Program-made: the position numbers and the translations under genes
In this document: positions 9,932-19,821 of the stretch, one piece after another
Layout: the number at the start of each line of letters is the position of its first letter
Position numbering within the stretch: the first letter of the stretch is position 1
NCBI RefSeq assembly: GCF_000213175.1
Contig: NW_009799179.1
Coordinates: forward strand, 1,499,713 to 1,563,712
DNA length: 64,000 nucleotides
Source: Neurospora tetrasperma FGSC 2508
Taxonomy: Eukaryota; Ascomycota; Sordariomycetes; Sordariales; Sordariaceae
Direction: 5' to 3'
The notes under the pieces: generated by a model
The model's input: only the letters and a program-made list of their open reading frames with translations
What the model was told of the DNA's origin: nothing
Database searches by the model: none

Positions 9932-12900
9932 GATGTTTGCCTGTCGCATTGACGGCTGTTTGCCGAGTCGGTTGAGTCCTGGTATTTGAGTCCAGATACT
10001 TCCGGCCGCAACTAGACAGCCAGCCTTGACGACAGTGGCGATCCGTGTGGTGTCGGGTGATTGAGAGGGGCAACGGACGGGCTACTTTGTCCAAAGAAAT
10101 AATGATCAGGACGTGAAAGATACAAGAATTCCTGAGCCTCACCCAGGAAGCGGCAGCAGAACGAAGTGAAAGGCCAGTGAATGATATTCCGGTTATCAGC
10201 AGGAGATGCCGGCAGGTCCTTGTGGCGGCACCAGCTGCAATTCCGTTAGGGAGATCACCTAGGTCAGGCGACGAAATCTCGACTTTGACTCACCGTTTGT
10301 TCCAGTACCTAGACTAGGTAGGTACAGTAGTAAGTATGGTGAAATTTCCAGGACCTATTCCCAATCACGTTGGGTAAAAGTATCATCTTGACTGAGAAAG
10401 GTGCAATTCTCGCGGTGGTTGGGGACGACTGCAAGGGCAAAGGTGAACCTGGCTGACCTTGGCGGCGCGTCCCCGTACCTAGCCGTACACCGAACACTTG
10501 CAAGATTGGGCGTTAAGGACACGAAAAGCAGGCGGCCCAAAGAGCATCATTCATTGTTTCAACGGCCGTTGTCCTTCAGAGACTTGCTGCCAGGCTGCTA
10601 TCAACCGACTGGGTAGACCATAGACCGCCTGGAGAGTTCCGTGACACAAAGATACTCTGTGTTACCCAGATGGGATGAGATGTATAAAATTGGCTGCAAG
10701 TCCCAATGAGAAGCAGGGGTGTTGCACTCGCACATCCCGTACCTATCCGCGACCTAAAGGTTATCCTGCCATGCGTTGGAGCAGTTGCCATCCGTTCTTG
10801 TCCTGCGAAAGGAAGACCCAGGGCCTGCTGCTCCGAGCCTGCGAGCCGCTGCAGCTTCTCGACATGGGCATGGGCATGCACGCAATATAGAATGCATACC
10901 AGTGAGTGGTCGCAAAGCAGGAGTTGGGAGGCGATCAAGTTATAACCTGGTGTTGGAGCCGTGCTACCTCACTGGCTCCGATTTCCGAAGTGATATGGAC
11001 TATGACGAGTTTGTGAGAAACACAAAGCTACCACAATATTGCTTAGCGGTAGGACCGTGTGCCAAGGAGCAGCCGTTGACAGGTGAGCTCCGACGCTGTA
11101 CCTACCCTGGGTCAGTTCGGTTCAGGACAACCGTTGTGTGCCATGGTTAGGCCTCACCTCGTACCGCCCGCACGAGGACAAGACTGGCGTGGCCGATGAG
11201 TGAGCGATAGCGTACTGGGGCTATCATGGTCAGCTGGCTCACTCTGTACCCGTTGTTTCGTGGCATTGAATATGTGCGGGAAGGTCATTGAGGAGTGTAC
11301 TTGCGATGGCCGAAGTGGTGTTCATAGCATGGGACAGACGAAATTGTTGTCGTTGGTGTAATAAACATGGCTTCACGGTCTCGGGACTTCGGAACAACAC
11401 ATGATAGCCAATGTAAAATTATCCGTCAGCCTGTCTCCATCACGTCATCTTCAAGGCGGCAGCAGTCGCGCTGAATTTGGATATCTTGTGGGTTGCCCGG
11501 CATGTTTGCTGTTTGTGTTACCGTCGAGTACCGTACATACATGTGACCAAGGGAGTTGGACTGACAAAGAACGGAACTTGAGCCTGGAAATTTGAACGGA
11601 AACCCAAAGTGCGTGATCCCCTTTCCATTACCATTGTCCTTCCCAGTTAGCCGCATCTACCTTACCCCTGAGCGATCCACTTTAAACCTAGAAGTACCGG
11701 AAATCATCAGCAACGAGGGTTACTACCACGAACACGTTTCACTGTCATACCTTCCCCTTCGAGGTTCTTGCATCATCTGTTACAAGCCCAGCGGACCTTA
11801 ACTTTAATCCAAGTTGAAGCGATACGCTAGTAACTCGTGGTTACTGGCGGTGAGTGTAAAGGTCGAGACTTTAGTGCCACGAGTAAGGATTCAGGGGCGG
11901 CGCCTCGAAGGTACAAACCACAAACAATGAGATGATTGCACAAAACGCCTAAAGCAACCTTCATCCACGTATCTGGGCTTCATCGTAGTCAGTCAGGTTA
12001 AGTTCTCTTTCGCGTCCAGGCCTCGTGTGAAAACACGTTCTAGTCCACTCCAGCACAAGCAAAAATAGTACTACCAAGATGCTTTGATTTTAGAACCACT
12101 AAATAGTTCGGTGTATGAAGAGTTCTCAGCTGTTACGGACTTTCGTCTGCCTCATACTCGGCCTTGATATATAACCTTCCGGGAATCTCCATGTTCGCAT
12201 CGCCATCTGCGCAAAAGGTGAAGAAGGCAAACAAAGTGTGGCCCGTTCCAGAGGCGAACTGGTAACTTCCACGCTGCCGCAAGGCCGCGTCCAACACGAC
12301 AACACGCATACCAAGGGACAACAGAAAGGTGGGCAAGAAACAGGGCTTAGATATCCTTATGAAACTTGGGGATGAAAAGTGGCAAGATATGCATCTCCTA
12401 TGTGATTGATGAGTCGTATGTAGACCACTCCCAATAGTGCATCTTGAACTTGTGTCAACTTGAGGAAAACTTCCACTTTGTATGGAACTCCCGGCATGTT
12501 TGCTGTTGGGAGAAGTCCGACGAGGGCATTTTTTCCTGGAGTCGTCTCCAGCAGCAAGGAACTACAGCCTGTGATGAATTATTCTGAGGAAGTGGCTATT
12601 TACATTCAAAGTCTTGTGCAAATTGTTGAAATAAGCCAGGGGCGACGTGAACTCCTTAGAGTGTTTCAAATGCTTTGCCTTCAAAGAGGGAAAACCTGGC
12701 GATCGACCATCGTCCGAGACTCTCAAGGCGTTTTGGCTGATTTTCAATAAACATTTTCAATAAACTGTACCATGGCAGATGTCTGTCGTAGCAGTGATTC
12801 GTAAAGGATCTGAAGAGGCTGTGTGGTCTTAAAACCTGCCCAGGTCCATTCGGAAACATCAACCTCGGGGGATGGTTAAATACAGAGCAATCAAGAGAAT

Positions 12901-13078
12901 CTCCACGGTGATGTCTTCCGTACTAACTTTCAAATACCCGTAAGCAAAGGGTCGTGAAGTTGAGAATCCCAAGCATGTTTTTCATAGTGTTGCTCATTGA
13001 CAACGGCCAAACTTTCGGAGGGACTTTTGCATTGGAAGCTTGGGTAGAGATGAAGATCTTCCTGAACTCCATCAACCC

Positions 13079-13128
13079 AGAAAAAAAAGAAAAAAAAGAA
13101 AAAAAAAAGAAAAGAAGGAAAAAAAAAA
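13079..13128. repeat. A-rich purine tract
   Basis: About 50 bases contain only A with scattered G, about 330 bp upstream of the next gene. It may act as a nucleosome-excluding promoter tract. I saw no target-site duplication that would mark it as the tail of a retrotransposed copy. Confidence 0.8.
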
Positions 13129-13294
13129 GTCATCACGGACCTGTGGTGACTTGCCACTGATTGAGAATCTGCTTGCTGGAATTCGCGAGTAGTGACAGGG
13201 CAAGCTTATTCACGCCGTTACAGTCACAACGGCTCAATGCAAGGGTCAAGGTAAGTATATACATTAACAGGGATAGGAGTTAGCACGCCGTTTC

Positions 13295-13304
13295 TATATA
13301 AAAA
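13295..13304 (+). promoter_or_regulatory. TATA box of the orphan gene at 13457
   Basis: The sequence TATATAAAAA lies about 155 bp upstream of the start codon and is followed by a C/T-rich leader, as expected for a fungal promoter with transcription starting near 13330-13380. Confidence 0.55.
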
Positions 13305-13456
13305 GGTACCTAGACCCCTCATCTCCTTTCCTCACATCAAGCACACCAGACACTCCTCACACCAAATTGTCCATGTTGTGGAAATACACCTGAAAATCCC
13401 GCTCTGTCCTACAAGAGACTTTCAGCGGCTGCCGCTTCTTCTCCAGATCGCGCCAA

Positions 13457-15268
13457 ATGGCCAATCTACTCTCCTCCCTTACCACATTCGAGGAACCCTA
13501 CCCGGAAAGGTCTGAAAAGCCGCCATCCGTCAACAAAATTGCCTACTTTCACAATGAGGCCCGCGCCGCCTTGCGGGGGGGGCGTCTTCCTGAAGACTGG
13601 AAAAACGATCTCTACCGCTGCGCCATCCGCGGCATACGACACCACGAGGCGTTTGCCAGGTCTGCAGAGGTTGTGAAGCTCTGCAAGAAGCAGCCCGAGA
13701 GCTACTTTGCGCGGGCACGTAACGCCCGGCTCATTATGAGCAACCAGATTCCTAGGATGAAGACGGACGGCGCCAAGCCCTACTGTTTCTGGCACCCTGA
13801 TACGCCCAGCGAAAAGACGCTCCGGCGCCTAGCAAAGGAGTATCCCGACATGGCATATCTCGTGGGCCGCGCGTGCGCCGTGGCAGGATACGACGAGCTG
13901 TATCACGAGCTTGGCCTCCTTCCCGAGGTCTCGATCGCCGAAGAGGCCAGAGAACAAAGCGCGATTTCGAACAACCCGGGATGCAAGGCCATCTTCGAGC
14001 ACATTATGAAGCAGCCGGTCTGCTACGCCGTCTTGGACGACTATACTAGGACCGTTAACCACGAAAACCCACAGTGTCCGGCGTTTATGAACGGCGACAC
14101 GGCCGTCTTATCAACACTGGATGTGACGGTCGGCCCGGAGGACTACTGGACTACATGGCCCGGCGATTATTTTAATTTAGATAACGAGGCGTTTCCTTTC
14201 GATATTACCGAGACCGCCCACGTTGGCGAGGTCACGACGGACGCATCGTATACTGCCGCGCAGCAGGGAACGATGCCGCCGGAACACGTCGAGCTATTTT
14301 ACACGCCTCTACCGCTACACCTGCCGACTATAGTTAAGGACCCGCTAATTATCATGGCCGCGTACGAAGGCAACCTGGACCGCTACCTGCGCCTGCGCCG
14401 GCCGGAGATGATTATGGGCGAGTACGGCGCCGTTTTGCGCGGTATTTACCACAATACCACTTTTGCCAAGTGGTGGTCGGTGCAGCCACGGGACGGGCAC
14501 AGCTATAGCCATACCAATTCGGAGAATATTCGGGCGGCTACGCTCGCGCGCTTTATTATGGTCAACGACCTGTCCAATATGACGGCCACCGATCCCGATC
14601 CCGAAGAGAACTGCCACGAGATGCCAGGCATGATTTGGTGGCCGCTCATCCCCGCCGAGCGCACGTTGGAGGCCCTCGCCAAGCTCCGGCCGGACATGCA
14701 CCTCCAGGTGGCCATGGCGTGTATTGCTGGTAATTATACGGAGCTGTGGGATAAGCTGGCGCCGGAGCCGTCCATACAGCTGTGGGACATGGCTTCTTGG
14801 GAGCGTGACGACAGCGTCCGGAACCACTTTGTCGATTATCTCAGGAATCGTGCTTCCGAGCTCGGACTAGAGGTCCCTGGCGATCTGCCGGAGGTCTGCG
14901 ACTATCCTGCTCACGACTGGTGCTGGGATGCGGCGAGAATTCGCAAAGAGCCCGACGACCGACATGGACCCGACCCCTCGGGGTGGTTGCCGAGGGAAAT
15001 CACGATGCACCAGACGGACGACCGTCCAGAGATTGAGAATATCTACGGGGCATGGCAACAGGCTAACGTGGCTGGGTGGGAACTCCACATTGCTTCGACG
15101 GAGGAGATGAGGGCTAAGATACCGGACGGTGAGATTAGCATGTGGGTTAGTGATGAGATTGATGGACAGGCGCGGCCGCCAACCAGGGACACGACGGATA
15201 CGGATTCCCTAGAGGGGTCTTCGCAAGAAGCGGATGACGACGACGACGACGTAGAAACAAGCAGTTAG
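13457..15268 (+). CDS. Orphan protein built of two related halves
   Basis: A single uninterrupted exon encodes 603 residues with strong G/C use in third positions, so it is certainly coding. I do not know its function. Two segments resemble each other. The first, about residues 50-155, contains CAIRGIRHHEAFARS, ARNARLIMSNQI, CFWHPDTPSEKTLRRLAKEY and GRACAVAGYDELYHEL. The second, about residues 320-435, contains VLRGIYHNTTFAKWWS, ATLARFIMVNDL, IWWPLIPAERTLEALAKLRP and AMACIAGNYTELWDKL. Each unit looks all-helical and ankyrin-like in rhythm, without the ankyrin consensus. Between them is a 160-residue acidic linker with scattered Cys and Trp. The C-terminus ends in a run of Asp residues. No signal peptide or membrane helix is seen. 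I recall similar proteins as an expanded, uncharacterised family in Sordariales, but cannot confirm it here. Confidence 0.85.
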   Translation: MANLLSSLTTFEEPYPERSEKPPSVNKIAYFHNEARAALRGGRLPEDWKNDLYRCAIRGIRHHEAFARSAEVVKLCKKQPESYFARARNARLIMSNQIPRMKTDGAKPYCFWHPDTPSEKTLRRLAKEYPDMAYLVGRACAVAGYDELYHELGLLPEVSIAEEAREQSAISNNPGCKAIFEHIMKQPVCYAVLDDYTRTVNHENPQCPAFMNGDTAVLSTLDVTVGPEDYWTTWPGDYFNLDNEAFPFDITETAHVGEVTTDASYTAAQQGTMPPEHVELFYTPLPLHLPTIVKDPLIIMAAYEGNLDRYLRLRRPEMIMGEYGAVLRGIYHNTTFAKWWSVQPRDGHSYSHTNSENIRAATLARFIMVNDLSNMTATDPDPEENCHEMPGMIWWPLIPAERTLEALAKLRPDMHLQVAMACIAGNYTELWDKLAPEPSIQLWDMASWERDDSVRNHFVDYLRNRASELGLEVPGDLPEVCDYPAHDWCWDAARIRKEPDDRHGPDPSGWLPREITMHQTDDRPEIENIYGAWQQANVAGWELHIASTEEMRAKIPDGEISMWVSDEIDGQARPPTRDTTDTDSLEGSSQEADDDDDDVETSS

Positions 15269-15798
15269 GATAACGATGGGAACACAACGGACTGATTAGC
15301 AGAATTGACTAGTAGTTGGGTCGGTAAACGACCAGCGAATCCCTGGTGTTGTATGTTTTTTTTTGCTTGTCTTTTTTTCTCCCGCTTTTTGCCCTTGTTC
15401 TTCTCCCTTGACACTTTATTTTTAATCCTGTTCTCGCCATCTTGTTCTCATGTTGTGGATCGCATGATGCAAAATACAATACTAACCAGCAGTTGAGGCT
15501 CTTACGATTGTACATCGTCAAAGACCCCGAACAACCACGTTGTATTCAATATGCCACCATCCTTTGTCTCGATCAACTAAGTCAGGAACGCTGTAAAATT
15601 AGCGTCATTGGACAAACTGTATAAATACTAGATGTCAAAATGGAGATTGGTTTGACTGGGCTGTCTGTCCGTTGATTTCCACCGAACATTCGTCTTCCAC
15701 GTTGTCGCTCTTTGATTTTAAACTGGAACAGCAGCCGATACCACATTCATTACAAGATATTCGTTGCAACTCTCGCCAAGAAAAGGAAACCAATAACC
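15269..15798 (+). promoter_or_regulatory. Intergenic region with TATA element before the secreted protein
   Basis: The first half is T-rich 3' sequence of the orphan gene. TATAAATA at 15620-15627 lies about 175 bp upstream of the next start codon. An upstream in-frame ATG at 15712 would place about 29 hydrophilic residues before the signal peptide and is therefore not preferred. Confidence 0.5.
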
Positions 15799-16335
15799 AT
15801 GATCACTTGCGAATTCCTCCTTTTCATCCTCCTCTTCCTCTCCTCCACCGGCGTCGCCCTTCCGACATCCACCACCACTACCAACTCCTCCTCCTCCTCT
15901 GGCTTCTACCTCCCCCGCCCAATTTCCTACCCCACCGCCTTGATCGGCCCCCGCGAAGAAGGTCCCAAAACCTTCTGCAAGAACTACGGCCCTGTAATCG
16001 ACCAAACTTCCGCAGGCTCCCCCTACAGCGTCGACTGCAAGCAGATCTCCATCAACGTTGGCGCGGGCGGCTCGTGGAAGTGGGCGACGGGTTCCAATCC
16101 AAAGATCATCGCCAAGTACGGCACCTGTCTGGTGGGCGTGGAGGGAGGGGAGGGCGTGCTCTGGGGAAATTGGCTAAGAACCGGAAACGAGGATGTGGTC
16201 TGGATGATTGAAGAGACGCTTAAACTGCCGTTCTATAAGGGGGAAAAGGTGGGCAGTAAGGGGACTATGGAGTGTACTACTTTGACGTTGCCACATCGGG
16301 ATTTTGCTATCAAATGGGGGGTTTGGCATACGTAG
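15799..16335 (+). CDS. Ecp2/Hce2-like small secreted protein
   Basis: A single exon of 178 residues. The Met at 15799 is followed directly by a strong hydrophobic signal sequence (FLLFILLFLSSTGVA), with cleavage expected around residues 18-20, and then a Ser/Thr-rich linker. The mature part shows the spacing I associate with the Hce2/Ecp2 effector fold: FCKNYGPVIDQTSAGSP, VDCKQISINVGAGGSW, IAKYGTCLVGVEGG and GNEDVVWMIEETLKL. Four Cys remain after the signal peptide, which would allow two disulfides. In plant pathogens Ecp2 proteins are apoplastic effectors; related proteins are widespread in saprotrophs, where the role is unclear and may be antagonism or stress. It is convergent with the ferric reductase downstream. 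Secretion is confident and the family call fairly so; any effector activity is speculation. Confidence 0.8.
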   Translation: MITCEFLLFILLFLSSTGVALPTSTTTTNSSSSSGFYLPRPISYPTALIGPREEGPKTFCKNYGPVIDQTSAGSPYSVDCKQISINVGAGGSWKWATGSNPKIIAKYGTCLVGVEGGEGVLWGNWLRTGNEDVVWMIEETLKLPFYKGEKVGSKGTMECTTLTLPHRDFAIKWGVWHT

Positions 16336-16932
16336 GCTCGCAGCAGGGGGGGGAGGTGAAGGGGGTTTATAGGTAGTCTGAGAAGGGTGATGTAGAAATG
16401 GTTGGACTGCTGGATCTATTGGTAATCTTTGTTGGCTTTTTTTCTTCAGATGTACAACCTGTCGTTTCCAGAGTCCCGTAGGCACTTTTTGTCGTTTGTC
16501 GAGACGGGTGCGCACATGGGTTGTTCGATTGACCGCTGACAATACAAAACCGTCGAGAAGACTCGCTGCTTCAAAAGAACCAATCTGCCCATATACAGAA
16601 CGATGACTATCGTACTAGTGACAGGTATCTCGTCGTCATTCGCCCTCCTCACTATCAGCATAGCATGATCATCGATAACCGCAAAGATCATCTCTCATTC
16701 AGTTCCGCACTCTCATACAAAATCTCCTTCCAGTTGATGACTGCCCTATTTGCTTTCCGATCGAATCACCTTCTTTGACTTGCGAGGTATTCAGAAGTGA
16801 TAAAGAAAACACAAAGGGTAGCTGACACATCGTACACACCCAAACAAGTAGAAAAAAAACGTAGGTATCTCTGAAAACAAAACAAAAAGAGCAAGAGGAC
16901 ACGCCGCCTTTCTTCTTCCCAAGGCCACTCCC
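16336..16932. other. Convergent 3' region, secreted protein and ferric reductase
   Basis: Nothing beyond expected 3' untranslated sequence of two converging genes. Short open frames are present, but none looks coding. Confidence 0.5.
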
Positions 16933-19821
16933 TCACAGAGCATAATTCTCCGTATGCAAAAAGATCTCCTCCAACATATCATCCCCCCAAATCTCCGCCT
17001 GCAGCCTAGCCACCGTGTTCGCCACACCAACCCGCATACTCGCCGGCCCACACACGAAGACGGCCGTTCTGCGTCCGAGAACGCCTCTGCCATCGGGCCC
17101 ACCCGTAGCCCACTCCTTAAGCATGTACCCCAGGTCCGGGCGGCCGTACTCGACGCTCCAGCCGCCGTCAATCTGGTGCGGTACGGGAAAGGCGAAGCGC
17201 ATGAGCGATTTCTGAAACTCGGTCGGCGTGTTAGGAAAGCCAAAGTCAAAGCCGGAGGGGGGCCCGAAGGTGGAGGTTGCACGGGTAGCGGGCCGCTGGG
17301 CTGCTGGGAGGTTATCGGTGCGGAGGTGGGCTAGTTCAGGGGGCCGAACCGGTTGGGTTGCTTGGGGAGCAGGAGCAGATTCGGCAGTGACAGCGGCGGC
17401 AACAGCGGGGTTGTGTCCAGGCGGAGGTCCAGGAGGAGGAGGTGGTATTGGGTAAGGTAATTGTGAGGCATCTTGGCCAGAATAAGGGTTGTCGTTGTTG
17501 TTGTTGTACTCGACTCCTTCTTCGTGTTGCTCTTGCTGTCGGTCTGCTTGTTGTTGGTGGTCCGGGTCCTCAGATTCTCTCATGGTCACGTAGCTGGGTC
17601 GGCCCTGTGATTCAGGATCACCACCTGTTTGGGCAAGCCACTGACTGTATCGCTGTTTTGCTGCTGGTGGTGCGTAATTGAAGTGCGGAGCCTTGTCAGG
17701 CCGTGGAGCGATGGCTGGAAAATGGAATTCGCCATCCTTCTTGACGCCGTCCTTACTGTCGACTGGGTTCATCAGCGACGGGTCTTTGACATCGCGCCCT
17801 TCGAGCTTGCGGAGTGTATCCTCAGCAACGGAATATCGATGGTTAGGTGGCGGCCCCGGAGGCGGAGGTGGGAAATGATGAGGTTGTAGATATTTTTGTT
17901 GCGGCAAGGCGGTAATCCGGTCCTCATCTTCAGCGCGTAGCTCACGCTCTCTTTCCGGATCGCCCTGCGCCTCCGCCATGATCAGCGCGCTGTTCCGCTT
18001 GTTAGCGATGTTTGAGACAAACCCATCCAGCTTATCGTGGAAAAGGTTGCTCAATGGTCTCGGCGCGCGGCCGTGAGGTATTCCAGCATTGAGTTGCTGG
18101 CGTTGTGCGGATGTGACGAAGAACTTGCAGGTCACGCTCTCAGGAGGCGCTGCCTCTCTGCAGATACGGAGTTCTTCGCGGAACCAATCCATGGCCTCGA
18201 GACGCTTCAGTGACCAGACAACCACAATCTTCTTGGTAATGGCTTTTCCATCACGCATCCTCTTGATGAGGTCAAGTAGCTGTGACATCAGAGAAGTGAT
18301 GCCACTACCGCCCGCAATCAAAATGCATGTATCGAAAGCGGCCAGATCCCGACGCATGCCTCCGTATGGCCCATCAAGAAAAGCACGGTAGGTGTGGAAG
18401 GGTCCCTTTTCTATGGCGGTTTCGAGGACTCTCTTTGTGAAGCCGCCGTACGGCCGAAAGACCAACACGCAATCCCTGTAGTTCTCGCCGTACTCAGAGG
18501 GAAAGTCTTGGCTACACAATGATGAGATGGTGAAGGGGTGGTTCTCAAAGAGAGAGATACCGGGCATACGTAGATAAACGTATTGCCCTGGTTTCCAACG
18601 CATCTGAGTTGGAATAGTCACTTTGATGGCATTCTCGGTCATGATATTGATAGCCGCCTCGTCGCCAATCAACCAGGCCATTCGCCAAGGTTTGGCCCAG
18701 TTCAAGTTGAAAAGTCGGATAATGTTGCAAACGACGAAGATGCCAACGGAAGCGAACAGATAACCCCATGATAGTAAGAAGTTCTTGGTGTGCCAGAAGA
18801 GCAAGCCGACGTAGATCACGCCAACCGGTATGTGAAGTATGACAAACACCTCATAGGCCATTCGTCGGATGAAAGGCAGTGAGCCAACACAGAGCCAACA
18901 TAAAGGTACCAAGCAAGCAATCCCGGAACCATAGATGATTCCGCTGCCGGGGGGGAACAGCTTTTCGAAGACCTCCATACCTCCATCTTCCCACACTGGC
19001 TGCACATAGAACGGGACCATGTGAACTAACGAAAGAAACAGGCACAAGTATCCAAGCCATCGGTGAAAGACATTGAGGCGCTCGGGGCCGATGCCGGTGA
19101 TGAGGGTAAGAAGGTTCGCTTTTGTGCTCGTGGCAACGATCCAGGGGGTCATAGCAACCGCAATCATGCCGGCACGGATAGCGACCGGGGGAGAACCGAA
19201 CCGAATGCTCTGCCAGTAAAGCGGCTGCTGGAGAAAGCAGTAGATCGTTACGAAGGCAATGGAAACAAAGACGCAGAACAAGACGGCGAGGGATGAGAAG
19301 GTGAACCGATGTTTCTTCCACACAATATCGGGAATCGGCCGGTAAAATACCCATCGGAACAGGGCCAACGTGTCGTTGACAAAGCCGATGGACGAGAAGT
19401 GAGCTTTCGGCTTGAAGTCTTTTTCTTCGAGAGGCGGTTCATCGGGAAAGAAATGTCGTCTCGATTCTGCTGCTGTCATTCCTGTGGCTAATGCTGCTGA
19501 CCTATCCCACTCTGGTTCCAGGCTGTAAAGCTGTCGAACGTGTTCCTCCATCTCCTGCTTGTATATCGCCTGTCGAATCTTGTCCTGCCAGAAGTGCCAT
19601 ATCCTCATGAACAACACGAGACCGACGATGATAAGCGAAAAGTACGTCCATCCCAGTCCATATTTGCCGGCCTTGGACCACGGGTCTACTGTCAATGCTT
19701 GGACTAGACCAGGGGGACTGTTAGGCTTGAGCGGGATGGCGATTCGTTTTGCTAGACCGCCGACTGCTTGTGTACTGCTTTCGGCAGCGCGTCTGAACGC
19801 CGATGTCATTGATGAATCCAT
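16933..19821 (-). CDS. Ferric/cupric reductase (FRE family) with a long insert in the NAD(P)H domain
   Basis: A single exon of 962 residues from the Met at 19821; an upstream in-frame Met at 19905 is possible. It is a plasma-membrane flavocytochrome that passes electrons from NADPH through FAD and two haems to extracellular Fe(III) chelates. A first helix near residues 50-75 precedes the ferric-reductase membrane domain. The haem-ligand His pairs appear as HRWLGYLCLFLSLVH and LHIPVGVIYVGLLFWH. The FAD site is ENHPFTISS, the nucleotide-binding loop LIAGGSGITSLMSQL, and the C-terminal NADPH motif CGPASMRVG. The unusual feature is about 300 residues of disordered Pro/Gln/Asn-rich sequence (roughly residues 575-880) inserted in the NAD(P)H domain. 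It contains two copies of a PPPPPGPPP motif. Total length is therefore well above the usual 550-750. Enzyme class is certain; whether the natural substrate is iron or copper is not known. Confidence 0.92.
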   Translation of the reverse strand: MDSSMTSAFRRAAESSTQAVGGLAKRIAIPLKPNSPPGLVQALTVDPWSKAGKYGLGWTYFSLIIVGLVLFMRIWHFWQDKIRQAIYKQEMEEHVRQLYSLEPEWDRSAALATGMTAAESRRHFFPDEPPLEEKDFKPKAHFSSIGFVNDTLALFRWVFYRPIPDIVWKKHRFTFSSLAVLFCVFVSIAFVTIYCFLQQPLYWQSIRFGSPPVAIRAGMIAVAMTPWIVATSTKANLLTLITGIGPERLNVFHRWLGYLCLFLSLVHMVPFYVQPVWEDGGMEVFEKLFPPGSGIIYGSGIACLVPLCWLCVGSLPFIRRMAYEVFVILHIPVGVIYVGLLFWHTKNFLLSWGYLFASVGIFVVCNIIRLFNLNWAKPWRMAWLIGDEAAINIMTENAIKVTIPTQMRWKPGQYVYLRMPGISLFENHPFTISSLCSQDFPSEYGENYRDCVLVFRPYGGFTKRVLETAIEKGPFHTYRAFLDGPYGGMRRDLAAFDTCILIAGGSGITSLMSQLLDLIKRMRDGKAITKKIVVVWSLKRLEAMDWFREELRICREAAPPESVTCKFFVTSAQRQQLNAGIPHGRAPRPLSNLFHDKLDGFVSNIANKRNSALIMAEAQGDPERERELRAEDEDRITALPQQKYLQPHHFPPPPPGPPPNHRYSVAEDTLRKLEGRDVKDPSLMNPVDSKDGVKKDGEFHFPAIAPRPDKAPHFNYAPPAAKQRYSQWLAQTGGDPESQGRPSYVTMRESEDPDHQQQADRQQEQHEEGVEYNNNNDNPYSGQDASQLPYPIPPPPPGPPPGHNPAVAAAVTAESAPAPQATQPVRPPELAHLRTDNLPAAQRPATRATSTFGPPSGFDFGFPNTPTEFQKSLMRFAFPVPHQIDGGWSVEYGRPDLGYMLKEWATGGPDGRGVLGRRTAVFVCGPASMRVGVANTVARLQAEIWGDDMLEEIFLHTENYAL

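Larger units (their letters stand above)
9932..13456. other. 3.5-kb divergent intergenic region
   Basis: It holds the promoters of the MFS transporter (left) and of the orphan protein at 13457 (right), plus about 3 kb without a convincing gene. Weak coding-like fragments occur on the minus strand at 12133-12336 (GTGHTLFAFFTFCADGDANM) and 12357-12557 (LPTANMPGVPYKVEVFLKLT). They lack a consistent exon model. The 18-base string at 11496-11513 recurs exactly at 12490-12507. An A-rich tract lies at 13079-13128. Confidence 0.45.

Noticed and set aside
13079-13128. Poly(A)-like tract as the tail of a retrotransposed element
   Set aside because: No target-site duplication and no element-like sequence before it; better explained as a promoter-associated A tract.
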